Of a stretch of DNA of 64,000 bases, positions 25,582-34,457 are shown one piece after another. The stretch spans positions 3,173,501-3,237,500 of the forward strand of contig NZ_CP021431.1 in assembly GCF_002158905.1 (NCBI RefSeq), in the 5' to 3' direction. The notes below the pieces were generated by a model. That model made no database searches and was not told the origin of the DNA. It worked only from the letters and a program-made list of their open reading frames with translations. A program made the translations under genes and the position numbers. Source of the DNA: Yoonia vestfoldensis (lineage in GTDB: Bacteria > Pseudomonadota > Alphaproteobacteria > Rhodobacterales > Rhodobacteraceae). Within the stretch, counting starts at the first letter, position 1. Each line of letters starts with the position of its first letter.

Positions 25582-26562
25582 TTACACCCCGTTCATTTCG
25601 GCCAAAGTCGGCATACCAAAAAGGCGTGCTGCATTATCATGGCAAATTTTTCTGCGTGTTGCCTCTTCGATCGGCGCGGTTTCTATGAAATCCACCGCAA
25701 GACCGGTGTCCTCATATGGATAATCCACAGAGAACATGACCGCATCCGCGCCCATTTCGCCAATCGCGCCAAGGATTGACGGATGTGAACAAACGCCCGA
25801 TGTGGTGATCAATATATTGGAGCCGAAATATGCCGATGGCGCACGGTCAAGCGATACACCCATCGGATAGGCGCCAAAGCGGCTATCATACCGCCAACGC
25901 AAAAACGGCAGCGCTTCACCCATATGGCCAAGGACAAGTTTAACGTCCGGAAAGCGGTCAAAAACTCCTCCGAAGAGTATACGCAAAGCGTGCGAGCCTG
26001 TCTCAACGCCCCACCCCCATGTTGCGCCCTGTAGCACTGGCATACCGCCAAGAACATGCGGCGTGACGTAAGCATTTGATGGGTGAAGGTAGAATGGCAC
26101 GCCAAGTCTTTCAACCTCGGCCCAAAACGGGTCGTAGTCTGTCCCTTCGTAATAGGTGCCATGCGTGTGACTATTAACAAGGCACCCTTGCAATCCAAGT
26201 TCGTTCACAGCGCGGTTAAGTTCTTTTGCAGCAGCCTCGGGATCGTGCATCGGCAAGGTCGCAAGCCCACCCAAACGATCAGGTCGTTTTGAGATTTTTT
26301 CAGCAATAAAGTCATTGGCACCCATCGCCGCATTGACTGCATTTTCTATGGCTTCACCCTGTGTTCCGGGCCCCGTCAGCGACATAATCGAACGAGTAAT
26401 TCCACCGCGATCCATCAATTCGATACGTTCACCATCAAAATCGCCAAGACGGCGCATCAGGATTTCAGCCTGATCCTGCGGAATCAATTTCAGAAAAGCC
26501 TCTGAATGCTTCTCAAATCCCGGCGCCATAAAATGCTCTTCAAACGTTATCTTGGGTGTCAT
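25582..26562 (-). CDS. picC: Amidohydrolase-family decarboxylase (3,6-dihydroxypicolinate decarboxylase-like)
   Basis: This 326-residue amidohydrolase_2 protein resembles gamma-resorcylate/dihydroxybenzoate decarboxylases, which remove CO2 without oxygen at a metal site. Conserved residues: Glu8 in ITFEEHF, His160 in FYLHPSNAY, His213 in LGHMGEALPF and Asp280 in FSVDYPYED. In picolinate catabolism PicC of this family converts 3,6-dihydroxypicolinate to 2,5-dihydroxypyridine. The gene is one base upstream of the fused picB gene and first in its operon; its promoter region contains the best operator palindrome. Other substrates (hydroxybenzoates) are possible, but the neighbours favour the pyridine route. 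Confidence 0.82.
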   Translation of the reverse strand: MTPKITFEEHFMAPGFEKHSEAFLKLIPQDQAEILMRRLGDFDGERIELMDRGGITRSIMSLTGPGTQGEAIENAVNAAMGANDFIAEKISKRPDRLGGLATLPMHDPEAAAKELNRAVNELGLQGCLVNSHTHGTYYEGTDYDPFWAEVERLGVPFYLHPSNAYVTPHVLGGMPVLQGATWGWGVETGSHALRILFGGVFDRFPDVKLVLGHMGEALPFLRWRYDSRFGAYPMGVSLDRAPSAYFGSNILITTSGVCSHPSILGAIGEMGADAVMFSVDYPYEDTGLAVDFIETAPIEEATRRKICHDNAARLFGMPTLAEMNGV

Positions 26563-26581
26563 GGGAATCTCCTGTTAAAGA

Positions 26582-26610
26582 CTATATGAAGTATACTTCC
26601 TTTATAAGTC
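26582..26610 (-). promoter_or_regulatory. picC promoter with perfect operator palindrome
   Basis: GAAGTATACTTC (26588-26599) is a perfect 12-base palindrome located 26 bases upstream of the picC ATG. On the minus strand it is followed at once by TATAGT (26587-26582), a plausible -10. The same core occurs upstream of picA and, more weakly, of livH. Confidence 0.6.
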
Positions 26611-26680
26611 GAAGCAACTGCACCGTGTTCTAATCAAAGGTCGCATACCGGTCATTTTCTAAATACTGGCGCCCTACGGA

Positions 26681-27301
26681 TCAAAGCCCGTTAAGATAGG
26701 ACAGCACGTCAGCTGATTGGATAACGTCTCCGTATTTCTGATCGATGTCATACAATGCAGCTTCATGTGGCGGTGCGGCACGGTCTGCACAAGCATCTGC
26801 CACGACAAGGACATTGAACCCGCTTTGAACAGCATCCACAGCCGACGCCCGGACACATCCCGAAGTCGTCGCACCTGTTAGGATCGTGGTATCAATACCG
26901 ACGCCCGCCAAATGCGCTGCTAGGTTGGTGCCAAAAAACGCCGAAGCCCCTTTTTTGACCACCACCGCATCATCAGGCAACCGGTGTAACCGCGCGTCAA
27001 TCTCGACAAGGTGGCTACCTTCGACCAGCGCTTTCATGCCCTGCGCTTTCCGAAGCCAAGCAAGGGTATCCACCTCGGCAGTGTTGAATGCAATAACGGA
27101 GAAAATCACCGGAACCGACTTTTCGCGCGCAACCGCAATCAGGCTGTTTGTGACGACAATCTGCGCGTCGGCATCAGACGCCGTGGGATAGCGCGGATCG
27201 GTAAAACCATAGCTGAAATCAATAACGACCAACGCTGGCTTAGAACCACGTTGAACACGCACCCCGAAACCTGCGTCTTCATAAACTTTTTTCTGGCTCA
27301 T
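26681..27301 (-). CDS. picF: Maleamate amidohydrolase
   Basis: This 206-residue isochorismatase-fold protein is close to NicF/PicF, which hydrolyse maleamate to maleate and ammonia. The catalytic triad is visible: Asp28 in VVIDFSYGFTD, Lys117 in VVVKKGASAFFG and Cys149 in ATTSGCVRASAV. It is the last gene of the picG-E-D-F set on the minus strand, 16 bases downstream of the dioxygenase gene. N-carbamoylsarcosine amidase is the main family alternative and is excluded by context. Confidence 0.85.
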   Translation of the reverse strand: MSQKKVYEDAGFGVRVQRGSKPALVVIDFSYGFTDPRYPTASDADAQIVVTNSLIAVAREKSVPVIFSVIAFNTAEVDTLAWLRKAQGMKALVEGSHLVEIDARLHRLPDDAVVVKKGASAFFGTNLAAHLAGVGIDTTILTGATTSGCVRASAVDAVQSGFNVLVVADACADRAAPPHEAALYDIDQKYGDVIQSADVLSYLNGL

Positions 27302-27317
27302 GTTACCCTGCCCGACC

Positions 27318-28349
27318 CTAGCACCGCTCCATCTGCATTTCCTTCACCACAAGATCACCGTCAATTACGATCGGCTCGTCATCAAGAAACAGAGAACAAT
27401 TGCGCATCGGAATGTCGAGGTGACATGCCGTGTCGTTAGACCCGCCCAACTCATTATTCGGACCGGTCGAAAACATCACGTTGCCGTAGAAACTGCGCGG
27501 CTCCATTCCCATGCCACCGGGAAATTCACCTGGCGTCATGCGATGCCATTTCGCATCGGGGTTCATGCCCCATCCTACATGGCTCATGCCCTTGCCGCGC
27601 TCGTCGTTAAACCCGTCCATGTAAGATTGTACAAGCTGGCAATCCAGCCCACCCCTCATGTCAGTGATGAACCCTTTTTCGATGGTATAGGTGATCGGGT
27701 CGCGGACATACATGTTTTGCGGCAACAACACATCACCCGGTGCGACAACAATCTGGCCGTCAACACCGTCATCATCTCCGCCCGTAAACACAAAACCCGA
27801 AGGCCAGTGATCCCAACGGCCCGCCTCGTCGGTACAGGCGTATTCCGCAACAGTCGGATAGGTATTCAGCTTGTAGGTCACATCAGTGCCATGCGGCGAT
27901 GTAATGCGCATCACCTTGGCTTTCGTCAGATATTCAGCACCGATTTCGACCTTCTCGCGCAGTTCCTTGGATGGCAACATCCGCGCCAGAAGCTCGGGCG
28001 GCTCAACCGCCGTAAGTATCCGCGTGCCTGCGTCCTGAATGGCGAACTGTTCCGGCGAAAACAGAAGGAACACGCAATCAATCAACATATCACATGCCTT
28101 TAGCGCGTCCACCGCGTCAGGCATGGCGGCAAGGCCGGTTACGCCGACATTCCAGCCGCCGATCGCAGATGGCGCCGGAAGGCGCATATGATACATCGAC
28201 GCCCCAAGTTGTGCGCCCGCAGCCATAAACGCATTGGCATAATCCAGCCGTTCGTTGCCCTGGGTCAGCACAATAAGTTTTTCGCCTTCATGTACGCCAG
28301 ACATCTTCAACTGATGCAGGCAAATCTGTGTAAAACTCTCTTGATCCAT
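27318..28349 (-). CDS. picD: 2,5-dihydroxypyridine 5,6-dioxygenase
   Basis: This 343-residue protein belongs to the M29-like family of extradiol-type dioxygenases (NicX/PicD/Hpo) that open 2,5-dihydroxypyridine to N-formylmaleamate with Fe(II). The metal-site blocks are seen near the C-terminus: GKGMSHVGWGMNPDAKWH and the NDTACHLDIPM block (His-x-Asp). The length matches NicX (about 350 residues). It lies 17 bases from the alpha/beta-hydrolase gene that uses its product. This enzyme is the diagnostic step of the locus. Confidence 0.9.
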   Translation of the reverse strand: MDQESFTQICLHQLKMSGVHEGEKLIVLTQGNERLDYANAFMAAGAQLGASMYHMRLPAPSAIGGWNVGVTGLAAMPDAVDALKACDMLIDCVFLLFSPEQFAIQDAGTRILTAVEPPELLARMLPSKELREKVEIGAEYLTKAKVMRITSPHGTDVTYKLNTYPTVAEYACTDEAGRWDHWPSGFVFTGGDDDGVDGQIVVAPGDVLLPQNMYVRDPITYTIEKGFITDMRGGLDCQLVQSYMDGFNDERGKGMSHVGWGMNPDAKWHRMTPGEFPGGMGMEPRSFYGNVMFSTGPNNELGGSNDTACHLDIPMRNCSLFLDDEPIVIDGDLVVKEMQMERC

Positions 28350-28366
28350 ATCGAAAATCCTCTTTT

Positions 28367-29155
28367 CTACGCGTCTTCGCTGAAATTCATAACGGCGTCC
28401 AAAAATCCCTCAAGGTTGTCCCAAGGGATCATATGGCCCGCGTCTTGCACAACTTTCACCTCGATGTGCGGGGCAAGGCTTTGTATTTCGGTAATGTCGT
28501 CTTCGCCAATCACCGGCGCATTACCAGCTTTCAGCAGACGCATCGGCAATTTGATATGCGGCAGGTCGGCATGAATATCGTCGGTGTGAAAACCGTCATA
28601 CGCTGTCTTGATTGCATCAAGCTGGCAGGTGTGAAGCCATTCCGCCCGCAACCCGACCTGATCATTAGTCCACGTCGGACAGAAAGCCCGCATTTCTTCG
28701 GCAGAACAGCCTTTAGTCGCGGCAATAATCGAATCTTCATACCACTGCCATTTAGCAGGATATGCGCGCCTACTAGGTCCGCTGACCGGAGGATCTACAA
28801 GGATTAGACCTGACATCGCGTCGCTATTCTTGCGCGCAGCACGAATTGCATTTCGTGCCCCCATTGAGTGCCCAAGGATGACCGGCCTGTCCATATCGCC
28901 AGCATCAATAACGCCAAGCGCATCCTCTGCCATTGCATCAAGTGAATAATTAAGATCACCAGCCTGACTTAGACCACGACCCCGCACGTCAAGCACATGA
29001 ACATCAAACTTTTCGGCCAGCCGCTCTGCGACAAAACCCCATGTAATCGCAGGCGATGTAATTCCGGGAATAAGCAGCATCTGGGGGCCTTCACCTGCAT
29101 AATGCAACAGGTGTTGGCGGATACCGTTTGCGTGAAGATTATATCCACGTGCCAT
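28367..29155 (-). CDS. picE: N-formylmaleamate deformylase
   Basis: This 262-residue alpha/beta-hydrolase is similar in size and position to NicD/PicE, which releases formate from N-formylmaleamate to give maleamate. Nucleophile Ser97 lies in ILGHSMGARNA; the catalytic His is in QDAGHMIPWDN near residue 241. The gaps to its neighbours are 11 and 17 bases. General carboxylesterase activity would be the fallback assignment without the neighbours. Confidence 0.86.
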   Translation of the reverse strand: MARGYNLHANGIRQHLLHYAGEGPQMLLIPGITSPAITWGFVAERLAEKFDVHVLDVRGRGLSQAGDLNYSLDAMAEDALGVIDAGDMDRPVILGHSMGARNAIRAARKNSDAMSGLILVDPPVSGPSRRAYPAKWQWYEDSIIAATKGCSAEEMRAFCPTWTNDQVGLRAEWLHTCQLDAIKTAYDGFHTDDIHADLPHIKLPMRLLKAGNAPVIGEDDITEIQSLAPHIEVKVVQDAGHMIPWDNLEGFLDAVMNFSEDA

Positions 29156-29166
29156 GTTACGATCCT

Positions 29167-29916
29167 TTAATATTTGCCCGAAAGCAGCGCGCCACCACCG
29201 GGTACCAACGTATCCAGATCAAGCGCCTTCAGCATCGCCCATGTCGTCGCAATCGCCGCCGTTACAACGGGCTTACCGGTCGCCGCTTCAGCCTCGGGAA
29301 CCGCACGCAGCGATGGCATTTGCACGCAAGCCGACAACACAACGGCATCAACATCACTAGTGTCCATGCCAGCAACAATACCTGGCAGGTTCATCGGATC
29401 ATGCGCGGCAACTGCAAGATTGTCCTGAATTTCCAGCGCCTTCCACGTTGTGACTTCGATGCCTTCAGCGCGGATGTATTCAACAACCATTTCGGTCAGC
29501 GGCTTCATATAGGGTGCGACTACAGCGACCTTTTTGGCCCCCATTGCGTGCAGCCCATCGACGAGTGCGCCCGCAGACGTGATGACAGGCGCCTCGGCCG
29601 CATTGTCCTTTGTTACCTGACCCAGACGCTCTGCAGATTTACGGTGATATCCGTGGCCCATCGACATGATTGCAACCAGACAGGCGTAACCCAATACATC
29701 GACGCGCGCGTCGCTCAGTTCGAGCGCACAACGGTCACTGTCACCGTCCATAGCCTTCAATTCTTCTTCTGTGACTTTTTTCATACGCATACGACTGGAA
29801 TGGAATGTGAATGTTTCGGGGTGGACCTGTCCACGCGCACGCAAAAGCGCCGGAATTTCTGTTTCCATCGTTACGTTGGAACTAGGGACAATCTGTCCTA
29901 CGCGATAACTTCTCAT
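29167..29916 (-). CDS. picG: Maleate cis-trans isomerase
   Basis: This protein of about 249 residues belongs to the Asp/Glu racemase superfamily and converts maleate to fumarate. The two catalytic Cys are present in LGYACLVAIMSMGHG (near 79) and VVLSACVQMPSL (near 197). ATG at 29916 is favoured because GGAG is seven bases upstream; ATG at 29922 is directly adjacent to it. It is the first catabolic gene after the TetR gene. Fumarate enters the TCA cycle. Confidence 0.88.
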   Translation of the reverse strand: MRSYRVGQIVPSSNVTMETEIPALLRARGQVHPETFTFHSSRMRMKKVTEEELKAMDGDSDRCALELSDARVDVLGYACLVAIMSMGHGYHRKSAERLGQVTKDNAAEAPVITSAGALVDGLHAMGAKKVAVVAPYMKPLTEMVVEYIRAEGIEVTTWKALEIQDNLAVAAHDPMNLPGIVAGMDTSDVDAVVLSACVQMPSLRAVPEAEAATGKPVVTAAIATTWAMLKALDLDTLVPGGGALLSGKY

Positions 29917-29937
29917 GATCATTCTCCAATATGGACG

Positions 29938-29968
29938 TTAATCGTGTATTAATTCAAACTTCGATTAA
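29938..29968. promoter_or_regulatory. Inverted repeat upstream of picG
   Basis: TTAATCG (29938-29944) and CGATTAA (29962-29968) form an inverted repeat with a 17-base AT-rich spacer in the 94-base gap between the TetR gene and picG. It could be a TetR operator or part of the picGEDF promoter. It does not match the GAAGTATACTTC motif of the other pic promoters. Confidence 0.4.
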
Positions 29969-30010
29969 TAACAAGCCAACATTTTCCTACAGCAGTTTGT
30001 CTTTCGTGGT

Positions 30011-30712
30011 TCAAAGCAATGGGGTGTTCTCAGGCGCGGTCATTCCCGCGCTCAGGAAAATCACAAGATTATCGAGTACTTCGGTCTTGTCCACTTTACC
30101 AAGCTGGTTGTCCGTCAGGTCATTCAGCCGGTCCACGTCATTCAGCATGAACAAATATGCACCAATCAAAAACGCCATACGCAATCCAACGGTAGGTTTG
30201 GAAAGCTCAGGAAGGGCGTCAGAAATGGCACTGATGTAACGTTTGGCAGATTGGTCGTAAACCTCGCGGCGCAATCGCAACGCATGCTCTTCCGGTTCAG
30301 CATGTAAACGGGCTTGCAGCTTGACAAATGCCGCGCCGGACTCGCTGCTATATTTCATATCCCATTGGGGCGTAAGGTAGGCACGCACAAGCTCTTCGAC
30401 CGATGGAGCGGCCGGCTGTGCAAGCAATGCGTCAAGCAGCTCTTCACGGCGCCGCCCGATATGTTTTCCACGACGCAGAAACACCTGATCAAAAAGATGT
30501 TGCTTGGATTGAAAATAATAGTTAATCAAGGCCTGATTGACATTTGACTTGCTTGCGATGTCACGCATACGGCTTCCGTTATAGCCGTGTTCAGAGAAAA
30601 CCTGTTCCGCACTATCCAGAATGGCGACCCGTAGATCTTTATCACCCGCAGGGCGTCCCGGACGCCGCTGCTTTGATTTCGGTTTGCTGGAATCAATATT
30701 TCTGGTCATCAT
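30011..30712 (-). CDS. TetR family regulator
   Basis: This 233-residue protein has a basic N-terminal tail (KPKSKQRRPGRPAG), a TetR helix-turn-helix (LDSAEQVFSEHGYNGSRMRD, then IASKSNVNQALINYYFQSK) and a C-terminal TetR_C-like ligand domain. It is upstream of picG on the same strand and probably controls the picGEDF genes, in addition to the MarR repressor near picA. Two regulators of different families in one locus may respond to different pathway intermediates. Confidence 0.83.
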   Translation of the reverse strand: MMTRNIDSSKPKSKQRRPGRPAGDKDLRVAILDSAEQVFSEHGYNGSRMRDIASKSNVNQALINYYFQSKQHLFDQVFLRRGKHIGRRREELLDALLAQPAAPSVEELVRAYLTPQWDMKYSSESGAAFVKLQARLHAEPEEHALRLRREVYDQSAKRYISAISDALPELSKPTVGLRMAFLIGAYLFMLNDVDRLNDLTDNQLGKVDKTEVLDNLVIFLSAGMTAPENTPLL

Positions 30713-30793
30713 CTATTGATGCCCCGCGATAAAGAGTTTGTCGAGTTCCAACTCCGGATCATTGCTTCGATGAAAGCGACTCTTGATTCCGGT

Positions 30794-31114
30794 CTAATCG
30801 GCCAGCTCACGTAACGATGAGGGAGGGTAGATCATGTGGTTTTCATATTCTTCGGTTTCGGTTTGGGCAAGGGCGCCGGGAACGGAGTCCCCAAATTGCT
30901 CAAGCGCCTGGCGCGCTTCTGCGGGTGTTTTGTTGCCGAGCGACGAGTGCGGCCTGACGTAGTTATAGTCGTATCGCCATAGGGCCAGCTTGCCCCTTCG
31001 ATCGTCCAGACTGCCAAACAACTCCTCGATCAGGAGTTCATCGCGCAGGCTGCCATTGAAGCTTTCGATGAAGGCGTTGGGGCTTGCCCGGGTCGATGTA
31101 GTGCTAGTCGACAT
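30794..31114 (-). pseudogene. IS3-family orfB C-terminal fragment
   Basis: The frame contains NAFIESFNGSLRDELLIEEL and then YVRPHSSLGNKTPAEARQAL, the C-terminal end of an IS3-family DDE integrase (final Glu region). The N-terminal two thirds are missing. It sits directly beyond the pic locus. Confidence 0.75.
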
Positions 31115-31127
31115 TGTTTTCGTTGGC

Positions 31128-31637
31128 TTATTTCAGGATCGACGAGCTGGTGAACTCCGTCCTTACCCGAATAGCGCCGGGCTTACCGCGCCACTCGATG
31201 ATGCGGCTCAGGCTGCAAATGACCCGTTCTGCGGGCAATGAGAAGTCCACCTCGATCCCCAGCCCTTCTCGGTTGAAGTCGTCCAGCACATTCAGCAGCC
31301 GAAAGGTACGGCCGTCGCCGAGGCGATCCGCCATGAAGGCCATCGACCAGGTCACATTGGGCGCGTCTGGCACCGCCAGGACATCAGGCTTCTCCCGTTT
31401 CAGCCGCTTTCAGGGCTTGTTCCGCAGGTTGAGTTCCAGCTCGCAATAGATTCGATAGAAGCGTTTGTGGTTCCAAGGATGCCCCTTGACGTTGCGCAGA
31501 TGCCGGAAACACAGGCCAAATCCCCATGCCTTTCGCGCATCGGTCAGCCCGGTCAGCAGATCGGCGATCACCTCGTTCTCGGCCTTCAGCCTCAGGCTGT
31601 AACGGTAACAAGTCTCACTGACCCCAACAGGAGGCAT
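31128..31637 (-). pseudogene. Second, frameshifted IS3-family orfB fragment
   Basis: Two frames together give the middle of an IS3 orfB: SETCYRYSLRLKAENEV to RFYRIYCELELNLR (31437-31637), then [18 protein letters not shown] to GAIRV (31128-31373) with a shift between them. The first catalytic Asp region is altered (MAFMAD for the usual MDFMAD). The group differs from the neighbouring fragment, so two IS3 elements have been joined. Confidence 0.65.
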
Positions 31638-31692
31638 CAGTCTCTCCCTACGTTGAAAGCGCGGCGCATCGCGCTGCGGGGGACCAGCCCGA

Positions 31693-32094
31693 GACCCTCT
31701 GGGCGCGAGCTATGCGGGCGCGCCGCAGCATCCATGTTCCGCTCTGTTCTGGCACGAGCAGGGCCGCACTCGCCGTTACACACCGGAAATTGTCACCTGG
31801 CTGCTTGTTGACGTCATTCGGCGCGCCGGGTTGAAGCCTCTGCAAGGGCGCACCGGGCCACGCGTTCATGATCTGCGCCACTCGATGGTCGTGAACCGTA
31901 TTCTGCAGTGGTACCAAACGGGCATCAATCCACACGATAGACTGCCGTTCCTCGCGACTTACCTCGGGCATCGGGATATCAACTCCACCCTGGTCTACAT
32001 CACCGTCACGCAGGATCTGCTGCATCTCGCCAACGAGCGGTTCAGGGCCGTGGGCGCACCATGCCTCAATCTTGGGTGGGAGGTGAGGTCATGA
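31693..32094 (+). pseudogene. Tyrosine recombinase, 3' fragment (recombinase-in-trio B-like)
   Basis: An open frame without a start reads LFWHEQGRTRRYTPEIV and then HDLRHSMVVNRILQWYQTG, LATYLGHRDINSTLVYITVT, the His-x2-Arg, His and Tyr boxes of a tyrosine recombinase catalytic domain. The N-terminal part is lost at the IS3 junction. Its stop overlaps the ATG of the next recombinase (ATGA), as in recombinase-in-trio (RIT) elements. Confidence 0.7.
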
Positions 32095-33095
32095 GCAAGA
32101 CCAACCCGTTCCCGAACCTGATGCGCGCGTTCTTCTACGAATGGCTTGTTGAGCAGCGTAACGCGTCCATCCATACGGTCCGATCCTACCGCGACACCTG
32201 GCGGCTGTTCCTGCGGTTCGTTGCGCAGCGCGCGGAAAAGAAGGTTGCGATGATCACGCTGACCGATCTGACTGCCAGCGAAGTTGCTGCGTTCCTGAGG
32301 CACACTGAACACGAGCGCGGAGGTACGATCGGCACGCGCAACTGCCGGCTTGCCGCGATCCGCAGCTTCTTCAACTTCGTGGCGACGAGAGAACCCGCAT
32401 CAATCGCTCAATGCGTGGAAATCCTCAACATCCCGGTCAAGCGTGCGCCGATATCCGAACCCTGTTATATGGAACCGGCGGAAGTGGCAGCAATCCTTGC
32501 CCAGCCAGATCGCTCGACCGTTGAGGGCCTGCGCGATCACGCGCTGCTCTCGTTCCTTTACAACAGCGGGGCGCGAATACAGGAAGCGCTCGATCTGTGC
32601 CCAGAGATGATCCGCTTCGATAGTCCAGGTTGCGTGCGCCTGACAGGCAAGGGCCGCAAGGAACGCATCTGCCCGCTCTGGCCGGAAACTGTGATGCTGT
32701 TGAAAAAGCTGCTGGAGCGAAAACCACGAGCACCGAACCAGCGGCTGTTCATGAACCGTTATGGCGAACCGCTCAGCGCCTCGGGCGTCCGGTTCAAACT
32801 TGCGGGCTATGTGAAAGCGGCGGCCGGAATCGAGCCATCGTTGCACAACAAGCATGTGACGCCGCACAGCTTCCGCCACGCTACCGCCGTCCACCTCGTC
32901 TCGGCCGGTGTCGACGTCACGGTCATTCGCAGCTGGCTTGGGCATGTGAGCCTCGACACCACCAACCATTACGCGAAGGCGAACCTGGAAACGAAGCGAA
33001 AGGCACTGGAACAGGTCAGTCCTCTGGCAACAGCGGTTCATCCGCCATCATGGAAGCGGGATGCAAGCCTGCTCGCCTGGCTCGATACGCTCTGA
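32091..33095 (+). CDS. Tyrosine recombinase (recombinase-in-trio C-like)
   Basis: This intact 334-residue site-specific recombinase has an N-terminal core-binding domain (MRAFFYEWLVEQRNASIHTV) and a catalytic domain with Arg in YNSGARIQEAL, HSFRHATAVHLVSAG, and WLGHVSLDTTNHY (His and nucleophilic Tyr). The ATG at 32091 overlaps the previous recombinase. It is the third gene of a RIT-type element whose first member is missing, so autonomous movement is unlikely. Confidence 0.85.
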   Translation: MSKTNPFPNLMRAFFYEWLVEQRNASIHTVRSYRDTWRLFLRFVAQRAEKKVAMITLTDLTASEVAAFLRHTEHERGGTIGTRNCRLAAIRSFFNFVATREPASIAQCVEILNIPVKRAPISEPCYMEPAEVAAILAQPDRSTVEGLRDHALLSFLYNSGARIQEALDLCPEMIRFDSPGCVRLTGKGRKERICPLWPETVMLLKKLLERKPRAPNQRLFMNRYGEPLSASGVRFKLAGYVKAAAGIEPSLHNKHVTPHSFRHATAVHLVSAGVDVTVIRSWLGHVSLDTTNHYAKANLETKRKALEQVSPLATAVHPPSWKRDASLLAWLDTL

Positions 33096-33096
33096 A

Positions 33097-33164
33097 ATAA
33101 TGCGGAGGAATGTGGGACGAAAACGCTGACAATCAGCCACGCTGCGCACGTTCCTCCGCATTAT
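33097..33164. repeat. Inverted repeat at the end of the recombinase element
   Basis: ATAATGCGGAGGAA (33097-33110) is the exact reverse complement of TTCCTCCGCATTAT (33151-33164), starting two bases after the recombinase stop. Weaker similarity continues inward. It probably marks the terminal recognition end of the RIT-like element and can also fold as an RNA hairpin. Confidence 0.7.
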
Positions 33165-33180
33165 GGCCACCTGATGATAA

Positions 33181-33951
33181 GTCAAGCATCAAAAGAACGA
33201 TCTAACCGATGCCGAGGCCATCTGTACCGCCTTGATGCGTCCGAACATGAAGTTCGTGCCGACCAAGTCAGAAGAACAACAGGATATTCGGGCCCTGCAT
33301 CGGGCGCGCCGCCGCCTCGTCAATCACAGGACCGCACTCGTGAGCCAAATGCGGGGCCTGCTGTTGGACCGCGGCATACCAATCACTTTATCGAGCGGAC
33401 GGGCACATCGGGCCATCCCAGAGATACTTGAGAACAAGACGAACGGGCTGAGTGCAATGAGCCGAGAGGTCATTGGCGATTTGTTCGATTTCTTGGGACA
33501 GATTGATGCTCAGATCACAACCTTCGACCGCCGCATTGATGCAGTGTTCAAGTCTAATGAGGATTGCCGCCTGATCGCACGCATCTGCGGTGTCGGCCCA
33601 AAGACGGCGACAGCTGTTGTTTCAGCTGTGGGCGATGGCCGTGAGTTCAAGAACGGCCGACATCTGGCCGCATGGATTGGGCTGGTTCCACGGCAGCACT
33701 CAAGCGGCGACAAGAGGCTACTCATGGGGATCAGCAAACGTGGAGACAGACATCTCCGAAACCTTCTGATCCATGGTGCCCGATCAGTAGTCCGTGTAGC
33801 GCAGCGAAAGACAGACCCCTTCAGTCAATGGGTCAACAGCCTTCGCGAACGACGCGGTATTAACCGCGCTATCGTCGCCGCGGCCAACAAAAGCGCCCGG
33901 ATCATCTGGGCCATGCTAAACAGAAAAGAACAGTTCCGCGTCCACGCTTAA
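33181..33951 (+). pseudogene. IS110-family recombinase lacking its N-terminus
   Basis: The frame starts abruptly within the TDAEAICTAL block that normally follows the catalytic RuvC-like Asp residues and continues to a normal C-terminus (GVGPKTATAVVSAVGDG, GLVPRQHSSGDKRLL). About 100 N-terminal residues are missing at the junction with the recombinase element. It is unlike the intact IS110 recombinase at 15788, so it is a separate element. Confidence 0.8.
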
Positions 33952-34187
33952 GCGCGCAACAAGGATTGCAAGAAGATCATGAAATGAACCGACGGGCAAA
34001 CTCCGGTGTGTGAGGAACCTGGCTTTTATAATGGCCTGCTGAGGCCGACCATTTGTTGAGGCTCACCACGCGGAATTCCCATTTGGGCGCACCATCGAAG
34101 GGTGACGCCGGATAGATGTTTGCAACCTGGGACCTGGCGGCGGAACAGATCAGCGAAAATCTTGCAAAGGGAGAGACATCCATAGAT

Positions 34188-34304
34188 GTAAAACGACGCC
34201 TCGCTCATCCCATGCCCGCGGCACAGCTCAGAAACTGGCACACCGCTTTCGGCTTGCCGCAGGATCACGATGATCTGCGTCTCAGTGTATCTGCTTGTCT
34301 TCAT
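34188..34304 (-). pseudogene. IS3-family orfA N-terminal fragment
   Basis: The first 39 codons read MKTSRYTETQIIVILRQAES and GVPVSELCRGHGMSEASFY, the helix-turn-helix of an IS3-family orfA. Similarity ends at FY, where the frame runs into other DNA. Confidence 0.75.
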
Positions 34305-34457
34305 TCGAAATCTCCTCGTTCATTTTGCCGAGAAAATTATACTCTTGCAGCCCCTTAATTTTCGGGGGAGATGACCGAAGCCCACGACGAATAGATGCTG
34401 GGCCTTGATGCGATCGCCCCTCCCGTCTATCAACGAGCCCTGTCGCTGCTGGGCGAC

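Noticed and set aside
26681..29922. Nicotinate (nic) degradation as the pathway
   Set aside because: The lower-pathway enzymes are shared, but there is no NicC-type flavin monooxygenase. A decarboxylase and a Rieske system are present instead, which is the picolinate layout.
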